Shown here one piece after another: positions 15,990 to 25,140 of a DNA stretch of 64,000 nucleotides (position 1 is its first letter; each line of letters opens with the position of its first letter). The position numbers were made by a program, and so were the translations under genes. The notes beneath the pieces were generated by a model that was not told the DNA's origin, did not search any database, and was given only the letters and a program-made list of their open reading frames with translations. The stretch comes from Alkalihalobacillus sp. TS-13 (GTDB lineage: Bacteria; Bacillota; Bacilli; Bacillales; Fictibacillaceae), in contig NZ_JAHKSI010000001.1 of the NCBI RefSeq assembly GCF_019720915.1, positions 3,038,001 to 3,102,000 of the forward strand, in the 5' to 3' direction.

Positions 15990-17879
15990 TCATTTTCGTC
16001 GTTTCGGATCCCAGGACTTTGGTTTCCGGCTTTCTGATCTCTTGATTGTTTCAGTGGATTGTTTGGCTTTTTTTCTATTGGTCTGTTGTTGTGCTTCCCA
16101 TTTCGTAAGGTTTTTAGAGGGTTCTCTTGAAGATGCTACCTCATTTTTACTATCCATACTCCCTGAAGATTTTCGTTGAGAAGGTCGACTTGTTTCAATT
16201 GTTTTTTGACTGGAAGGCTTGTTTTTTCTAGGATTATCCGTCGAACGTTTGGAAGGATGGTTAGCATTTGCTCTTTCACCCTTGCGGTGTTTATACTCCT
16301 CCAAATGGACAATAGCCGTTCCTGGATTTCGAGAAGAGGAAGGTGTGAAGGTCCCTTTAGACAATGCTGTTAAGTGGCTTCCCGTTTTTTGATTCGTTTC
16401 GCCGACCGCTTTACGATGTTCAGAACAACCTCTGCTATTAACGGCATCATTTGTAGGGGCTTTTCGTCCTTCCAAAAGCTCGTCATGACGGGTTTTTCTT
16501 TGGTGGTTCCGGTAACCTTGGCTAATCATTCTCTTTGCACCCTTGAATCCGTTCTCACCAGCATCCCCCAATTTGTGGAATGTGCTTGTTGTGGTTCTTT
16601 CGACCATTTGTTGACCTTGAACCATCCCTGCAGACGCTACTTCAAAGATTTCGGTACGATATTTAAATAATCCCCACATGGTGATACAGATCAAAAAGAC
16701 GACAAACCCATAACCTTCTACGCCATTCGTGACTTTGACTGACTCATAAAGCAAGGTGATGATCCCTGTAATCACAGCGATTAAAAGCACTAACCCTGCT
16801 TTCATTAACAGCACTCCAACGAGCTTCTTTCCGTGATTCACGGCGCTTTCACTGTAAGCCGGGAGAATCGATAAAATAAGTGGAATAGCCGTGAAGATCA
16901 CCAGGGCCAGGAACCATACTTGAAGCAAAAACTTAAAGGTGCCTAAAAGCAAAACCGGTATCGCAAGGGCAATCGTTGAAAGGATCGTGATAATTAAATA
17001 GCCAAAGCGTTCTCCACTAAAATCCGGAGTCATTTGTTTATTGTCATAATTAGATACTTCATCCTTCACAATTCTTTTTCTTTCTTCTTTACCTTCTTCA
17101 GAATACGGTTTGATTTCCAGGAGTTTATCAACTCGGTTTGGATCCTCGCCTACAACCTCAGATTCTTTCGTTGAGCCATAATTCAGTAGTAAATACGGAC
17201 GTTTGACCATGAGGTTAAACAATTGATTATCGAGTACCGCAATACCCTCTTTCGGCTTATACGCCGCGTTGCTGGAAAATTCATCAGAACTGACAAGAAC
17301 GTTTACAGAACTCGCAATCCCTTCGAGCTCTGCTCCTCTGTCATTGAGCCATTTAATGTTGCCTGTCGTATCCGAATAGAACCAGAAAGTCACCACCATG
17401 ATGGCAAGAGCACCTATAATGGCTTTTACCACATGACCGACTTGTTGATTGACAAAATACCGCCATGCTGCTGTCCCGCCTACAAAAATGACAAACAATG
17501 ATAAGAAGGTTCCCGACATGATTTCATAAATCCGTTCACTCATAATACTTGCTTCACTTACGATGGTACTGATTAAATCAAAAGACATGAGTTGATTCGT
17601 TGAATAGAGGGTAAAGCTCGCAATCGTTTTATTGAACCCCCACATGCCTTGATTGATGGCATGTAGCGCTTGATCTCCAGCGTCTTTCAGCCCACCCCCG
17701 ATATCAGCCTCCATCTGATAATGATCAAAGGGGTATTCTTTGCTTTCCAGGATCACACGGCCGACGGTTTCCTCTTTTTTCTTGACAGTCGGGGAAGGAT
17801 CATCAGCAAGGGATACCGTAGGAAACACGAGGAACAAAACGATGAAACAAAAGCCAAGACTACGTTTCAGGAATTTCAT
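15990..17879 (-). CDS. VirB6-like conjugation membrane protein (ConG type) with long basic tail
   Basis: A signal peptide MKFLKRSLGFCFIVLFLVF ends near VSLADD. About seven hydrophobic segments (residues 100-430) follow, then a hydrophilic, highly basic, low-complexity tail of about 190 residues rich in Lys, Arg, Ser and Asn. I start it at ATG 17879, six bases after a perfect GGAGG, giving 629 residues; an in-frame ATG at 17909 has no site. It matches the position and type of ConG of ICEBs1 and Orf15 of Tn916, the presumed channel protein. The tail is cytosolic or wall-facing and of unknown use. Confidence 0.85.
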   Translation of the reverse strand: MKFLKRSLGFCFIVLFLVFPTVSLADDPSPTVKKKEETVGRVILESKEYPFDHYQMEADIGGGLKDAGDQALHAINQGMWGFNKTIASFTLYSTNQLMSFDLISTIVSEASIMSERIYEIMSGTFLSLFVIFVGGTAAWRYFVNQQVGHVVKAIIGALAIMVVTFWFYSDTTGNIKWLNDRGAELEGIASSVNVLVSSDEFSSNAAYKPKEGIAVLDNQLFNLMVKRPYLLLNYGSTKESEVVGEDPNRVDKLLEIKPYSEEGKEERKRIVKDEVSNYDNKQMTPDFSGERFGYLIITILSTIALAIPVLLLGTFKFLLQVWFLALVIFTAIPLILSILPAYSESAVNHGKKLVGVLLMKAGLVLLIAVITGIITLLYESVKVTNGVEGYGFVVFLICITMWGLFKYRTEIFEVASAGMVQGQQMVERTTTSTFHKLGDAGENGFKGAKRMISQGYRNHQRKTRHDELLEGRKAPTNDAVNSRGCSEHRKAVGETNQKTGSHLTALSKGTFTPSSSRNPGTAIVHLEEYKHRKGERANANHPSKRSTDNPRKNKPSSQKTIETSRPSQRKSSGSMDSKNEVASSREPSKNLTKWEAQQQTNRKKAKQSTETIKRSESRKPKSWDPKRRK

Positions 17880-17890
17880 CCAATTCCTCC

Positions 17891-18322
17891 TTATTCGCAG
17901 TGGATACAAGCTTCCTGTTCAAATTTTTGTTTGATTTCTTCGCGGTTAATATCCAAGCTTTTACTTGTATCAACCTTCCATTCATCAGCTTTTTTTCTAA
18001 AAACAATGTTGTCTTCTACGGCATTATCACCATTTGGATTATCGAAATCAGCAAAGACATAATATTGTTCTGATTCTTCGCTATAATAAATTTCAAAACG
18101 AATATCATCGTATTGTAAGCCTGAATCTTTTTTCTTTGCAGTCTTATGAATTTCAAATGAACCCTTTTCATATATTAACTCTTGTTCTTTATCATAATTT
18201 CGATCAAAATTGGCCTTTTCCCACTCATAGGCCAATTTCGCAATTTCTTCAGGAGAAGGACCCTGATTGCATCCTGCTAGTAGGACAAGTAGTGTAGATA
18301 ATAAGATTGATAGTTTCATCAA
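17891..18322 (-). CDS. Small lipoprotein inside the conjugation operon
   Basis: A 143-residue protein with a lipobox, LLVLLAGCNQG, giving lipid attachment at Cys18. The remainder is charged, contains Trp and Tyr pairs typical of small secreted NTF2-like domains, and ends in EACIHCE, a CxxC-like pair. It overlaps the VirB4-like gene start-to-stop by four bases and precedes the ConG-like gene, so it is translationally coupled. ICEBs1 has a different small gene (yddF) at this place. Entry exclusion, as done by lipoproteins on other elements, is a possible role, but nothing in the sequence proves it. Confidence 0.7.
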   Translation of the reverse strand: MMKLSILLSTLLVLLAGCNQGPSPEEIAKLAYEWEKANFDRNYDKEQELIYEKGSFEIHKTAKKKDSGLQYDDIRFEIYYSEESEQYYVFADFDNPNGDNAVEDNIVFRKKADEWKVDTSKSLDINREEIKQKFEQEACIHCE

Positions 18323-20769
18323 ATGAACGCCTCCTCGGTTTCAGCTCTTCCTCGATCGTTTTCTTTGGTGTTGAAGGCGCTAATCCATTCGTCAAACAAG
18401 ACGTCCGTTTGTATTTTGGCGGTTCGTCCGTACATGTCCTCCACAATACACTGTCCTTCTGTCAGGTTTTTCAATAGATTCCGATTAGCTTTGTTATCCT
18501 CCATGCCAAGAAACTCAATGATATTGCCTGCTTCTTCAGTGGTCTTCGCTTTGAACGCAAATTTTGTCCCGATGTTTTCTTTGATTTGTGGTTTGTTATA
18601 TTCATAAGTGGATTGTGTAATGAGATAAACTGCTGATCGTAAGGAACGGCCAGTACGCAACAATTCGTTGATAAGTTTGTCACCCGCCCCTGTATTCATC
18701 AGCATCCATGCCTCTTCAAAGATGGTCATCTTCACGACGGAATCATCTCGAGCGAACTTTGTTGCGAATTTGGCAAGTGGCTGCATGAGTGCAACCGCAA
18801 TGTGTTCGTCCCTTGTCGTTGCCTTTTCACCTTCATCAGGCAGGTTCAAGTTTTGGATCTGTAAGATGTTGACCTGTTCATTCAGGCTGATTCCTTCCAC
18901 GTCCCCGTTCGAAAACATCAGTTTCGCAACGCCGTTCGTTCCGATCTCATAAAGCAGGTCTCCTACATTTTGAACATCTCGATCTTCTGAGGTTTGCAGG
19001 TAACGGACGACGTTTAAAAGCCCTGGCCTTTGCTCATGTTGCATCACATGGCGCACACCCTTGTAAATGGCCGTTTTCACATTCCGTTCATTGGATTGTA
19101 GCTCGGAAAGGTATTCTAGTACCCCGACCGCTGCATCCTGAGCCTCTTCGCCGTCAAGGAAGGTAAGCGGATCAAGCTTTCCGGCATCCTTCTTCTCACC
19201 CGATAATGTTATGTAGTGGAAGCTTTCGATCAGATCTTTAAAAAAGGGTGCAGTCACTTCTAGTTCAGGGGTCAATGCCTGTTTGAACTTCTTTTCAACT
19301 TCATCTTTGGGGTCCGTCATAAGGACTTTCGCACCGAAAAAGACGGCATTTAGTAAGATATCTTTTAAAAGGAACGACTTCCCCATTCCAGTTGGGCCCG
19401 AAATGGTGACATGCGGGGATGAATACTTGGAACCCTTCAAACCTAAGTGAGCAAGAAAGGGGTGATAGAAGACAAGAGATTGTGAACCCTCTACACTTTC
19501 TCCTTCATGCGAAATGTTTTTCCCGAGATAAAAACCTACCGTATTGCCCACTTTCCGTGTCAGGGAAAAGAGGGATTCCGCAAAGGATTCAGGCGTTAGG
19601 ATCTGTTCCCAATCATCCGCTACTATGTTGGCTCCTGGTAAGGATTGATGAAAGAGAAGGAGTTGATCGGCTAACGGCTGCACAAGCTCAATTTGCTGGT
19701 CTCTAAAATCCATTTTCAGCCTTCTGGCCCGTTTTCGTACTTCTTCTCTTGTCTTACCATAGACAACAAAATGAATGTGCGTTCTGAGCAAAGGTTTTCC
19801 TTGATTCTTGATTTGATTTTCTAGGTCATGCAACAGCTCACGTCCTGTATTGATTAAGCTGTCGTCGTCTTCGTTCGCTTCGATCAATTGTGCATCCTGA
19901 TCGCGGAAGCGTTTTTTAATCGTATTGGTTTGATTTTCATCTTCTTTTTTCCTCTTGTATACCGTACGCATATTGACCTCGACTGTAAATGGATATAATT
20001 GGAAAAAGTAAGCCCATTCTTTATAACTGAGATCGATCGGAAAATCAGAGACAGGGAGAAAAGCACACCATGACTCCTGATCCAACTGTTTGATATGTAA
20101 ATAGCCTGCTTTCCCTGGGTCGAGAATCCCTTCCGTAAGGGGGTAAAGGCTCCCTTCTCCGTCTGGTTGTGCCTGACCTCTGACAAACTGATGACGGATG
20201 ATGTAACGTAATTCGTTTTCCTTCACCCGATAAGCCCCTAGATAATTCAAAAGGGTTATAAAGGCCTCTTCCTCAGATTCTTTGAACAGACTGACCGTTA
20301 CATCATCAACCTCATGTCCTTTAAAACCCGCGAGCTTTTGTAAATAACGGTTCATACTCTTGAATGATGAAGAAACGGTATGGATCAGGCTCTCATCCAA
20401 CTCTCGCCGTTTCAATTTAACGCCGATGAAAAACTTATAGTCCACGACGTTTTCGGCTTCCTCACGTAATATCACTTTGGCTCGTTCTGTATAATAGTGT
20501 CCAGTTTCGGCATACTTACCTTCATACTGCTCCTGCAAGCGATCCATTCGTTGATCAATATCAACGGGAATTGGAACAATTTTATAGTCAATTTCTTCGA
20601 AGGTGGCCAGTTGCCAGGCAAGCCTTTGGAGGCGGTTGACGAGGTTGTTTTCAGCTTCCTGTTCGTTGATTCCTACTGTATTTTCTTGTAGCCGGTAATA
20701 CGCCCAGGCTTCCGTGTCATGGGTATAGATGACGTTCTCTTGATAAGATTGAATCGGAAACTGTAACAT
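18319..20769 (-). CDS. VirB4-like conjugation ATPase (ConE type)
   Basis: An 816-residue ATPase with an N-terminal TraC/VirB4-like half and a C-terminal motor domain. Walker A reads SGPTGMGKSFLLKD (about residue 470) and Walker B reads MTIFEEAWMLM (about 680), followed by a glutamine-containing LITQSTYEY. It powers assembly of the mating channel at the inner face of the membrane. Size and position match ConE of ICEBs1 and Orf16 of Tn916. ATG 20769 lies 12 bases after the TcpE-like gene. Confidence 0.95.
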   Translation of the reverse strand: MLQFPIQSYQENVIYTHDTEAWAYYRLQENTVGINEQEAENNLVNRLQRLAWQLATFEEIDYKIVPIPVDIDQRMDRLQEQYEGKYAETGHYYTERAKVILREEAENVVDYKFFIGVKLKRRELDESLIHTVSSSFKSMNRYLQKLAGFKGHEVDDVTVSLFKESEEEAFITLLNYLGAYRVKENELRYIIRHQFVRGQAQPDGEGSLYPLTEGILDPGKAGYLHIKQLDQESWCAFLPVSDFPIDLSYKEWAYFFQLYPFTVEVNMRTVYKRKKEDENQTNTIKKRFRDQDAQLIEANEDDDSLINTGRELLHDLENQIKNQGKPLLRTHIHFVVYGKTREEVRKRARRLKMDFRDQQIELVQPLADQLLLFHQSLPGANIVADDWEQILTPESFAESLFSLTRKVGNTVGFYLGKNISHEGESVEGSQSLVFYHPFLAHLGLKGSKYSSPHVTISGPTGMGKSFLLKDILLNAVFFGAKVLMTDPKDEVEKKFKQALTPELEVTAPFFKDLIESFHYITLSGEKKDAGKLDPLTFLDGEEAQDAAVGVLEYLSELQSNERNVKTAIYKGVRHVMQHEQRPGLLNVVRYLQTSEDRDVQNVGDLLYEIGTNGVAKLMFSNGDVEGISLNEQVNILQIQNLNLPDEGEKATTRDEHIAVALMQPLAKFATKFARDDSVVKMTIFEEAWMLMNTGAGDKLINELLRTGRSLRSAVYLITQSTYEYNKPQIKENIGTKFAFKAKTTEEAGNIIEFLGMEDNKANRNLLKNLTEGQCIVEDMYGRTAKIQTDVLFDEWISAFNTKENDRGRAETEEAFI

Positions 20770-20781
20770 GGATCCACCACC

Positions 20782-21171
20782 TTATTCAATTCGCTCGTAA
20801 GACTGTGTTTTCTTCATTTGGGGTTGGTAAACAGGCTTATGGCTGCTGTAACTGAATCGCCGATTGTACAAATAGCGGAAATACCCGATAAAGAAACGAT
20901 CCAGCCGTTTGCCATCCAATCGACTTCGACAGATCGCTCCTGCAATGATCCAAGGAAACACCGCATAAAAGGCTACTTGTAAAGTAGTTGGCAGCACCTC
21001 ATTGATGGTTTCTCTGAAGGGAAATAACAAACCGAATAGAAACACTGCCAGGATGATTTGTCTTATTTCAATACCCTTAGAAAAGACAAGGGATTTATCC
21101 CCTTTTCCAAACTTCCAGATCTTCAAGGGGTATTTGAAGAATTTTCGGTAGTTATAGGCACCTGACCTCAA
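20782..21171 (-). CDS. TcpE family conjugation membrane protein (ConD type)
   Basis: A 129-residue protein with the TcpE layout: a basic N terminus (YNYRKFFKYPLKIWKFGKGD), two hydrophobic segments (about residues 37-55 and 65-85), then a basic C-terminal part with LDRFFIGYFRYLYN. It overlaps the preceding small gene by four bases. It corresponds to ConD of ICEBs1 and Orf17 region proteins of Tn916-type elements, integral parts of the mating channel. Confidence 0.87.
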   Translation of the reverse strand: MRSGAYNYRKFFKYPLKIWKFGKGDKSLVFSKGIEIRQIILAVFLFGLLFPFRETINEVLPTTLQVAFYAVFPWIIAGAICRSRLDGKRLDRFFIGYFRYLYNRRFSYSSHKPVYQPQMKKTQSYERIE

Positions 21172-21407
21172 TTTAAACCACCGCTTTTAACCTGATTCCA
21201 AATCGCATTGGCCAGGCTTTCAAATTCTCCAGGATTCGTTACAATCACATAACACACGACCGCAAAAATAAAGCTGGAAAAGAACATGCTCCAGCGCTGT
21301 GATATAAACGCTCGTACGATCATAACGATCATAATGATGAACAAGACCGCAGCAACCTGAGAAGAGATATACTCCGTAAGACCTGTAATATCGGGCATTT
21401 CCATCAA
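21168..21407 (-). CDS. Small conjugation membrane protein (ConC position)
   Basis: A 79-residue protein with two hydrophobic segments (AVLFIIMIVMIVRAFI and FFSSFIFAVVCYVIV), like the short TcpD/ConC-type proteins of Gram-positive conjugation systems. It overlaps both neighbours by four bases (ATGA arrangements), so translation is coupled. Assignment rests on size, topology and exact gene order. Confidence 0.75.
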   Translation of the reverse strand: MMEMPDITGLTEYISSQVAAVLFIIMIVMIVRAFISQRWSMFFSSFIFAVVCYVIVTNPGEFESLANAIWNQVKSGGLN

Positions 21408-22462
21408 CCTCCTATAGTATGTTTGAGTTTTTGAACATAAAATTTATTGTTTTCCTTGCTAACGATAAGCGTAAACGGAAGTTTCATGACCACTCCGCTT
21501 TGATCCTCTTTAAGATGAACGAGGGTTTTCACCTTATATTGACCCTTCTTTTTACCTTCATAAACAATAAAATCTTCAACACCCTTATACGAGTATGTAT
21601 CTTTCAAACTCTCCGGATTTTCCATCAAATAGGCCATTTCATCAACCGTATTCTCGGTATAAGATGTAAAAAACTGAGTCACAAACTGTTTCATTTCCTG
21701 TTCCATTTGTGTGTTTTTCTTTGATGGATCCGTTTTATCCTCAATTGCCGTAAGACGGGTATCACCTGGGACCGCCTGGAAGTAAGGCTGCTCAACCACA
21801 TTGAATGACTGGCCATCTGTACCGATGGGAACAACAATCATCACTTCTATCGTCTCGATCGGATTCTCTTTATCAGCTATCTTTTCAGTTTCCGTTTTCT
21901 CTTTACTGTCTTTTCCGTTTACCTCTTCCTTTTTATTTTGCTCAACACCATTGCTCAATTGGTATCGGATACGGTAGACATATTTGGCGGAATCCTCCTG
22001 AACATCTTTTACGTCATAAAGATGGATGTCCTTTAATGCACGATCCCCTTTGAATTCTGAAAGATTCTCTATTTCCCCGAGAGTTAAACCTTCTGCTAAA
22101 TAGTGTTGTAAAGTATTGTTTCGTTTTTCTCGTTGTTCGGGGTCTATCGGAATATTAATGTAGGTCATGAGGAAGTTTTTTGAGAACGTTTCTCCTGCTG
22201 GGGAATTCGTAAAACCCACTTCATTGAGACTATCGATTTTGGATTGCGTTTCATCTTGATACGCATTAACACGCTCATTCAGAAAGCTAGTTCGATAATA
22301 GGATAGAAAAGAACAGAAAATCACGGTAATTAAAACGACCCAAAATCCAAATGTGAATACAGTCCTGGCGTTAAATCGTGAGGAAACCACGCGCCGTTCA
22401 CCTTTAAAGATTTTCTTCCATACCTGTCCGGTATTTTCCCTGAAGCTATTTTTAATTTCCAT
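21404..22462 (-). CDS. TcpC/VirB8-like conjugation protein (ConB type)
   Basis: A 352-residue protein with a basic cytosolic N terminus, one transmembrane segment near residues 31-52 (FTFGFWVVLITVIFCSFLSY), and an external part that should form the two NTF2-like domains of TcpC/ConB. A lysine- and glutamate-rich insert (about residues 170-195) separates the first domain from the rest. In ICEBs1 ConB scaffolds the mating channel. It overlaps the coupling protein by 11 bases. Confidence 0.87.
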   Translation of the reverse strand: MEIKNSFRENTGQVWKKIFKGERRVVSSRFNARTVFTFGFWVVLITVIFCSFLSYYRTSFLNERVNAYQDETQSKIDSLNEVGFTNSPAGETFSKNFLMTYINIPIDPEQREKRNNTLQHYLAEGLTLGEIENLSEFKGDRALKDIHLYDVKDVQEDSAKYVYRIRYQLSNGVEQNKKEEVNGKDSKEKTETEKIADKENPIETIEVMIVVPIGTDGQSFNVVEQPYFQAVPGDTRLTAIEDKTDPSKKNTQMEQEMKQFVTQFFTSYTENTVDEMAYLMENPESLKDTYSYKGVEDFIVYEGKKKGQYKVKTLVHLKEDQSGVVMKLPFTLIVSKENNKFYVQKLKHTIGG

Positions 22463-24398
22463 TCACTCCCTTCAGATTGAGCGAGTTCCGTACATAAACT
22501 CTTCTAAAATACGTCTCTCCTATGTTCTCTTCTTTCATTTTTCGGCTAATAAAAATTTCACCTATCTGTAAGTTCTTAATCTCGGTTGGATGGGCTCGGT
22601 ATCGATCGACTTGCCGAACCGTTCCTCTATCCTTTTCGATACGACGGTAGTTATTTTGCTTTTCAACCTGTTGTGTGATTTCATTATCGGAATAGGTTCC
22701 GAACAGGTCGGCGATCCGTTCTGCGTCTTTTGAGGCGTTCACACGACCTGCAGCAAGGGTGTTACAATTTGTTAAAATACGATCTGTAAGTGTAGGATCC
22801 ACCGCATCGATATCAGCTAATGATTGTGTGGAAATAATGCATTCGAAGCCTGCCGATCGTGCCTTGTTAACAATATCAACAATCTCCGCATTCCCATACG
22901 CTGAGAATTCATCGTAGACGGTAAATATCGGTTTTTTCCCAACCGCCTGCCGATAACCGACTAAACTGTTGACATCCATGACCACCATCCGGCCAAGTTT
23001 TTGAATATAGTCGCGGTAACGGCTTCCAGAGATACTGAAAATGACGACATCGTTTTGATCCGTTATTTTTTTGAGGTCGATCCCCTTATCGGATTCTATA
23101 AAAAGATGACCAAGATCTGATTCGATGAGTTCGCCTAACTGATTCCGTAAACCACTTAAACATCGTTGTGAATCCTTGTCTGAAAAATCCATATCAAACG
23201 TTTCTTTCATCTTCTTCAATTCTTCTCGTAATGCCTTGATTGTACGTTTTTGAATCCTGACCTCCTCTCCTCCAATAGCAGATGTTGATTGTTCTTCGTC
23301 CGGTTCAAAAAAATCCGAGATTAAATCTTCATGCCGATTTGTTTTTTCTGTCCGTTTGGACTCAATCAAAATTTCTTCTTCAATTTCCTGCTCTTCATAT
23401 TGCTCCCTGAAGAGATCGTTAACAAGGGCAATGGACGTCAAATCATATATGGTTTGCAGATCTCGGGGAAGTTTAACCTCATCAATGAGCTTCACAACCA
23501 ACTGTAAATATCGGGAACTGAAGGTCTTATAAAAGGGCTCACTCCACTCAAAAAGATTTAACAATTTATCACGAACCTCAGTAGGTGTACCATGTTTTAC
23601 CGGATTGTAGGTTAGAGAATCACTTTCTGTAAAAAGAAAGACATTACGCCCATAAGCTTCTGCAAGCGCCTTGAATGCAAGCATCGATGTTATCTCACCT
23701 TTACCATCTAGAAAAATAACAGGTTTCCCGTTACGCAAAGCGACTTCCATCAGCGAAGCGATAAGCGTCGTTTTTCCAGTACCGGTTCCGCCAAGGGCAA
23801 GCATATGGTAATTCAATTCGTAAGGATCCAGGGTGACTCGCTCTTTAAAATCGGTATAACCAATAAACGATTCCTTGGAGTGGCTTGATCGGTATTTTTT
23901 CTGTTCTTTTGTAAGAAACTTTAATCGATTTTTTCGAAATGACACATATGGATACAATGTTTTTTGTTTTTGATGCTCGTCGTATTTCGATACGATAGGT
24001 TTCTTCCAGTGGTACTTTGCAAACAAGAAATAGACGAAGGAGAAAACGAACGATATCCCTATAACATTGAAATAAGTATCCGGGGTTACATGAATCAGGT
24101 TTCCTTGATTGAAAACCTTCTCTACTCCTGCTGAAAGATAAGGAATGTTCATTTTAGAAATAATGCCGAAATAATCAAACAATGCACCCTTATAAAATTG
24201 AATCATCAGTACGACCAGCCCTAAACCAGCTGCCAAGTAAACAAGCCAACCTCGCTTGAAATAGGATAAGAAAGCAAAAATTATCATTCCGAAAAGTGCA
24301 GGAACCATAAAACTCATGATCACGACAGCGGAAACGGCATATAACATAACATCCCCAATGAGTTGATCCATTTCACTTTGCCGTTCAGTTTTTTCCAC
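22452..24398 (-). CDS. VirD4/TraG-like type IV coupling ATPase
   Basis: A 648-residue protein with three to four N-terminal hydrophobic segments (to about residue 130). A cytosolic motor follows, with Walker A GGTGTGKTTLIAS (about residue 205) and Walker B FTVYDEFSAYG (about 495), plus the TraM-recognition-like C-terminal part containing ISTQSLADIDAV. It should dock relaxase-bound DNA to the channel. The start is GTG 24398 behind AGGTGA, overlapping the replication-relaxation gene. This family differs from the FtsK-like ConQ of ICEBs1, so the module is mosaic. Confidence 0.92.
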   Translation of the reverse strand: MEKTERQSEMDQLIGDVMLYAVSAVVIMSFMVPALFGMIIFAFLSYFKRGWLVYLAAGLGLVVLMIQFYKGALFDYFGIISKMNIPYLSAGVEKVFNQGNLIHVTPDTYFNVIGISFVFSFVYFLFAKYHWKKPIVSKYDEHQKQKTLYPYVSFRKNRLKFLTKEQKKYRSSHSKESFIGYTDFKERVTLDPYELNYHMLALGGTGTGKTTLIASLMEVALRNGKPVIFLDGKGEITSMLAFKALAEAYGRNVFLFTESDSLTYNPVKHGTPTEVRDKLLNLFEWSEPFYKTFSSRYLQLVVKLIDEVKLPRDLQTIYDLTSIALVNDLFREQYEEQEIEEEILIESKRTEKTNRHEDLISDFFEPDEEQSTSAIGGEEVRIQKRTIKALREELKKMKETFDMDFSDKDSQRCLSGLRNQLGELIESDLGHLFIESDKGIDLKKITDQNDVVIFSISGSRYRDYIQKLGRMVVMDVNSLVGYRQAVGKKPIFTVYDEFSAYGNAEIVDIVNKARSAGFECIISTQSLADIDAVDPTLTDRILTNCNTLAAGRVNASKDAERIADLFGTYSDNEITQQVEKQNNYRRIEKDRGTVRQVDRYRAHPTEIKNLQIGEIFISRKMKEENIGETYFRRVYVRNSLNLKGVNGN

Positions 24399-25140
24399 GT
24401 GACTTCACCTCTTCCCATCGATCATTTAAGATCTCTTCCGGGATGTCCCTGACCACTACTTTGGAATCATTGACCAGTTTCCTTTTTGCTTTATTGACTG
24501 CATTTTTAATTTGAACAAGATTGGTGAAGTATCGTATTTGGTCAAACTGTCCATTTAACAATAGATCATCAAAAAGTTTAAATTTTTCATCATACCTCTT
24601 GCGATCTTTCTTGTTCAATTCCAGCTCAACCCAAACACGTATGGGTGTTCCATCTCTTTTTTTAATGACAAAGATAGCGTCAGGGATACGATCTCGTATC
24701 TGGTTATATTCCTGCAGTCTATTCTGTTGACTGCCTTGTCCGAGAGCTTTGAATCGTATTTCTCGTTCGGTTTGATACTGGAATTCGATCCCTTCTTTCT
24801 CAAATAGAAATTCATGATAAAGTAGGAGATCATTCATCAATAAGGCATGTTGAATGGTATATATTGTTGCTTTCGATGGAACCGTAACGTCGGCATTTGT
24901 CACATCACGAGCTTCGCGTGAACCATAATAGACGCCGACTTTAGGTGCAATACGTTCATATTTCACAAATCCTTTGGCCATCAACTTCCGAACCCGGCTA
25001 TATACCCGGGTCAATGTAGGCTCCTCAAACTTCACACGGATTTGTTTTGCTGTGACAATGCCATTTCGTAGGATAAATGTTAAATAATCCAGGTCTTTTT
25101 GTTTTAATGAAGTGTATTTCAGCACCATACGGAGTTCCAC
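24385..25140 (-). CDS. Replication-relaxation family protein
   Basis: A 251-residue protein of the replication-relaxation family found on Gram-positive plasmids and integrative elements. It has an N-terminal winged-helix domain (LTFILRNGIVTAKQIRVKF, to about residue 65) and a C-terminal nuclease-like alpha/beta domain with PDAIFVIK and VWVELELNKKDRKRYDEK, resembling the PD-(D/E)xK pattern. It overlaps the coupling protein by 14 bases and opens the conjugation operon. The family is linked to plasmid relaxation, but its enzymatic role is poorly defined. It is the only candidate for DNA processing in this module. Confidence 0.82.
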   Translation of the reverse strand: MELRMVLKYTSLKQKDLDYLTFILRNGIVTAKQIRVKFEEPTLTRVYSRVRKLMAKGFVKYERIAPKVGVYYGSREARDVTNADVTVPSKATIYTIQHALLMNDLLLYHEFLFEKEGIEFQYQTEREIRFKALGQGSQQNRLQEYNQIRDRIPDAIFVIKKRDGTPIRVWVELELNKKDRKRYDEKFKLFDDLLLNGQFDQIRYFTNLVQIKNAVNKAKRKLVNDSKVVVRDIPEEILNDRWEEVKSRGKN

